Shown here: piece after piece, positions 13,897 to 15,967 of the stretch
Layout of the letters: the number at the start of each line of letters is the position of its first letter
Position numbering within the stretch: the stretch's first letter is position 1
DNA from: Pseudomonadota bacterium
GTDB lineage: Bacteria > Pseudomonadota > Gammaproteobacteria > Steroidobacterales > Steroidobacteraceae
Reading direction: 5' to 3'
Assembly (NCBI GenBank): GCA_021826035.1
Contig: JAKBBE010000057.1
Coordinates: 1 to 15,967, forward strand
DNA: 15,967 nt
The notes under the pieces: model-generated
The model's database searches: none
Told to the model about the DNA's origin: nothing
Seen by the model: the letters and a program-made list of their open reading frames with translations, nothing else
Position numbers and translations under genes: made by a program

Positions 13897-14496
13897 CTAC
13901 GGTACGCGCCGGGCGCGCGGTGACTTGGAGGACTTCCGGAAAGACTTCTGGGGCTGCGGGGGACGCAACGCGGTACGTAGAACCGTGATGCGCGTGGCGA
14001 TAGCGCGGATCCCAAATTTCACTTCCGCGGGCAGCATCGGCTTTAGCCGGCCGGCGAGCTCGCTGGCGGATACGGAGCGGTCGTCTTTCGACCGGATCAG
14101 TTCATCGAGTATCAGAAAATTCGCGGCGCGCTTCTTAGTGCGGTGGCGACGGAGATCGGCGCCAAGGCTTTCACTACCGCGTATCGCGAACACGAACTGA
14201 CAGAGCAGGATCCACCGCGCCGGGCTGCCGTCCTCCAGCGCCTGCTCGTCGAGCAGGGCCGCGACCCCGACGATCACAGCGGCAATGAGGGCAAAGGTTG
14301 AATCCAGCTCTCCTGACTCGATGGCTTTCTTGCGCTCGCCGGGCCAAAGCATTTTGTGTACGTATTCGTCGCCGTGGAATCGCGCCAATACAGACATCGC
14401 CGCATCAAAACTGTGTCCTGGGAACCAACGACCTGCTGAATCCAGCAGATTTGCAATCAGCTTATTGATCCGCCGGGCTTCCGCTGGTGTCGTCAC
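13897..14496 (-). CDS. Unknown protein coupled to the integrase
   Basis: 199 residues, not recognised. The GTG start at 14496 overlaps the integrase stop (GTGA at 14496-14493), indicating translational coupling. Residues 1-60 are mixed helical (MTTPAEARRINKLIANLL ...); ~66-83 (DSTFALIAAVIVGVAALLDE) form a hydrophobic stretch that could be one membrane helix or a buried core helix; ~100-180 are helical and charged (DLRRHRTKKRAANFLILDEL, then VSASELAGRLKPMLPAEVKF); the last 20 residues are strongly basic, with Lys, Arg and Ser. A nucleic-acid-binding or recombination-accessory role is possible, but no motif shows it. Confidence 0.65.
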   Translation of the reverse strand: MTTPAEARRINKLIANLLDSAGRWFPGHSFDAAMSVLARFHGDEYVHKMLWPGERKKAIESGELDSTFALIAAVIVGVAALLDEQALEDGSPARWILLCQFVFAIRGSESLGADLRRHRTKKRAANFLILDELIRSKDDRSVSASELAGRLKPMLPAEVKFGIRAIATRITVLRTALRPPQPQKSFRKSSKSPRARRVP

Positions 14497-15695
14497 GGTT
14501 GCACCAACTTGGCGACCGCCTCGCGTTTTTGGTCCGGCGCGAGGTGCGCATAGCGGAGCGTCATCGCCATGCTCGCGTGTCCGAGCAGTTCGCGCACAGT
14601 GTTGAGGGGTACACCGGCTTGCACCAGCCGCGAGGCAAAGTGGTGCCTAAGGTCGTGCCATCGGAATTTCGTTATCCTCGCCCGCCCCAGGAGAGCGATC
14701 CATGCCTTCCTGAAACTCCTTTCGATCGGCATCACGCGCTCATTCTCCGGTGTCTGCTCCCTCCAGCGCTTCAGCACCTCGAGGGCTTCGTTGTTGAGCG
14801 GGATATGCCGGGTCTGCTGAGACTTCGCCGTAGATCCTTCGATGGTGATCTGCTTCCCCCTCATGTCGACGTTGGCCCACCGCAACGCCAGAAGCTCACC
14901 ACGGCGCATCCCGGTATTCATGCTGAGCAGCACCGCCGGCGTAAGGTGATCGCCGTAATGGGGTAGCGCCGGCAGCGTGTCCTGCTTCCGGGCCTTGCGC
15001 CAGCGGTTCGCCGACTCGCGGGACTCGCGCATCGCTGCGTCACGCTCGCCGAGCGCTTCCCTGAGCCGCTTTTCCTCTGCGAGGTCCAGGAATCGCACCT
15101 TGGGATTTCGGTCGATCCTGGCGCGCTCGATGCGACAGACAGGGTTCACTTCGAGCTTATCGAGCTTCACGGCCCGGGTGAGCACCGAAGATAGAAGGTC
15201 AAGTTCGCGCCGGACGGTCGCAGATTTTGGCCCCTCGTTGATGCGCTTTGTCTGCCAGCGCTCGACGTCTTCAACAGTGATGGCGGACAACGATTTGCCG
15301 TACCAATGCCCGAAGCGTGTCTTTAGGTGAGATAGATAGCCCGCACCCCACTTGGGCCGTCGAGCAAGTATCCAGGGCGTATAGACGTCCGCAATAAACT
15401 CGCCGAGCGTCGGTCCTTCCGCTGCGCCGTCAAGCCCTTCTAGGGGTAGGCGACCGTGGGCCACGTTACCCAGGGCTTTCTCGCAGCGTTCGCGGGCCTC
15501 GTCGGGGGTCAGCTCCCCGACCTTCCCGAGTGCCACCCTCTTGCCACGCCCGATCTGCACGTAGTAGCTCCTGGCGCCGGATGGCTGCACACGCAGAACG
15601 AAGCCGGACAGCCGGGAGTCCCATATCTCGAAGGGCTTCGCGGCCGGCTTGGCGTCTTTGCTGGCCAGGAGCTTCGCGCCGATGATCGCTCGCAT
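14493..15695 (-). CDS. int: Tyrosine site-specific integrase
   Basis: 400 residues from the ATG at 15695 (GAGAGG about 8 bases upstream); a TTG at 15701 would add two. The N-terminal arm-binding domain (GFVLRVQPSGARSYYVQIGR) and core-binding domain (~95-190, GEFIADVYTPWILARRPKWG) precede the catalytic domain. Catalytic residues are all present: Arg264 in NTGMRRGELLAL, Lys291 in STAKSQQTRHIPL, His347 and Arg350 in WHDLRHHFASRLV, His373 in LLGHASMAMTLRY and the Tyr382 nucleophile in RYAHLAP. It should integrate and excise the element at tRNA-Pro. The tRNA-derived attachment site is about 230 bases upstream of its start, the usual int-att geometry. Confidence 0.95.
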   Translation of the reverse strand: MRAIIGAKLLASKDAKPAAKPFEIWDSRLSGFVLRVQPSGARSYYVQIGRGKRVALGKVGELTPDEARERCEKALGNVAHGRLPLEGLDGAAEGPTLGEFIADVYTPWILARRPKWGAGYLSHLKTRFGHWYGKSLSAITVEDVERWQTKRINEGPKSATVRRELDLLSSVLTRAVKLDKLEVNPVCRIERARIDRNPKVRFLDLAEEKRLREALGERDAAMRESRESANRWRKARKQDTLPALPHYGDHLTPAVLLSMNTGMRRGELLALRWANVDMRGKQITIEGSTAKSQQTRHIPLNNEALEVLKRWREQTPENERVMPIERSFRKAWIALLGRARITKFRWHDLRHHFASRLVQAGVPLNTVRELLGHASMAMTLRYAHLAPDQKREAVAKLVQP

Positions 15696-15757
15696 CTGCA
15701 ACCCTCTCTTGCACCGGGATCGCGACGACTGCGATCAACATCCGCAACACTCGCAGG

Positions 15758-15781
15758 CTTGCACGTCCTTATAAGTGCAAG
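15758..15781. repeat. Inverted repeat at the int transcription start
   Basis: CTTGCAC (15758-15764) and GTGCAAG (15775-15781) flank a 10-base AT-rich centre. It sits at the predicted start of the int transcript, so it may be an operator or an integrase/excisionase binding site. Confidence 0.45.
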
Positions 15782-15784
15782 TAG

Positions 15785-15812
15785 AGTATACAGCGGTAGC
15801 AGACCGTCGCAA
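15785..15812 (-). promoter_or_regulatory. Probable sigma70 promoter of int
   Basis: On the minus strand TTGCGA (15812-15807) and TATACT (15790-15785) are separated by 16 bases; the -10 matches 5 of 6 consensus bases. Transcription would begin near 15778, giving an ~80-base leader. Confidence 0.55.
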
Positions 15813-15842
15813 TGGGTCATCGATGGCGAGTATCGCGAATCG

Positions 15843-15855
15843 CAGGAAATTCCTG
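15843..15855. repeat. Palindrome between int promoter and att site
   Basis: CAGGAA-A-TTCCTG is a perfect 13-base inverted repeat about 70 bases from the attachment core. It could be an arm-type binding site for integrase or an accessory protein. Confidence 0.35.
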
Positions 15856-15922
15856 GGTTTCGCGGGCATAGATGGGTAAGCAGCTGATTTCGCGCAGAAT
15901 GTGAAAGGAAGCTATTTCCACA

Positions 15923-15967
<45 letters not shown>

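Overview
The window is GC-rich proteobacterial DNA. The c-di-GMP enzymes, the IncQ/MOBQ-type plasmid functions and the HigBA module suggest a gamma- or betaproteobacterium or an Acidithiobacillus-like acidophile or sulfur oxidiser, but nothing here fixes the genus. It divides into a chromosome-like left part (1 to about 4.2 kb), a decayed junction (about 4.2-4.8 kb) and a mobile-element part (about 4.8 kb to the right edge).

Left part, all on the + strand: the 3' portion of a GAF-EAL c-di-GMP phosphodiesterase, an MHYT-PAS-GGDEF diguanylate cyclase, and a pdxH gene broken by a frameshift and an in-frame stop. The junction holds a decayed IS630-like transposase start and nothing else I can support.

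Mobile part. A minus-strand operon (HTH protein, StbB-like ATPase, TrbJ-like secreted protein that looks truncated) diverges from a plus-strand mobilization operon (TraD/MobC-like accessory protein, MOBQ relaxase with an LPD7 tail, a 102-residue unknown). Between them lies a recognisable MOBQ origin of transfer with a TAAGTGCG/CCCT nic site and stacked hairpins. Next come four minus-strand genes with toxin-antitoxin features (higB, higA, a VbhA-like small protein, a HEPN-like protein) behind one recognisable promoter/operator. A minus-strand replication operon follows: an AlpA-like HTH protein, a DnaB-N/RepA fusion helicase, and an IncQ RepC-like initiator whose 3' end contains five tandem 21-bp repeats that look like iterons being translated. 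Finally there is a 199-residue unknown overlapping a tyrosine integrase, and a 45-bp 3' fragment of a tRNA-Pro(CGG) gene at the extreme right edge, which is a typical attachment-site scar.

Taken together, the right three quarters reads as an integrative and mobilizable element. The integrase handles entry into tRNA-Pro, the RepA/RepC-like module could replicate the excised circle, the relaxase and oriT allow transfer using another element's mating channel (no type IV secretion set is present apart from the trbJ-like fragment), and the toxin-antitoxin genes would stabilise it. The intact tRNA-Pro expected at the other end is not in the window, so the element probably reaches beyond the left edge or has lost that end.
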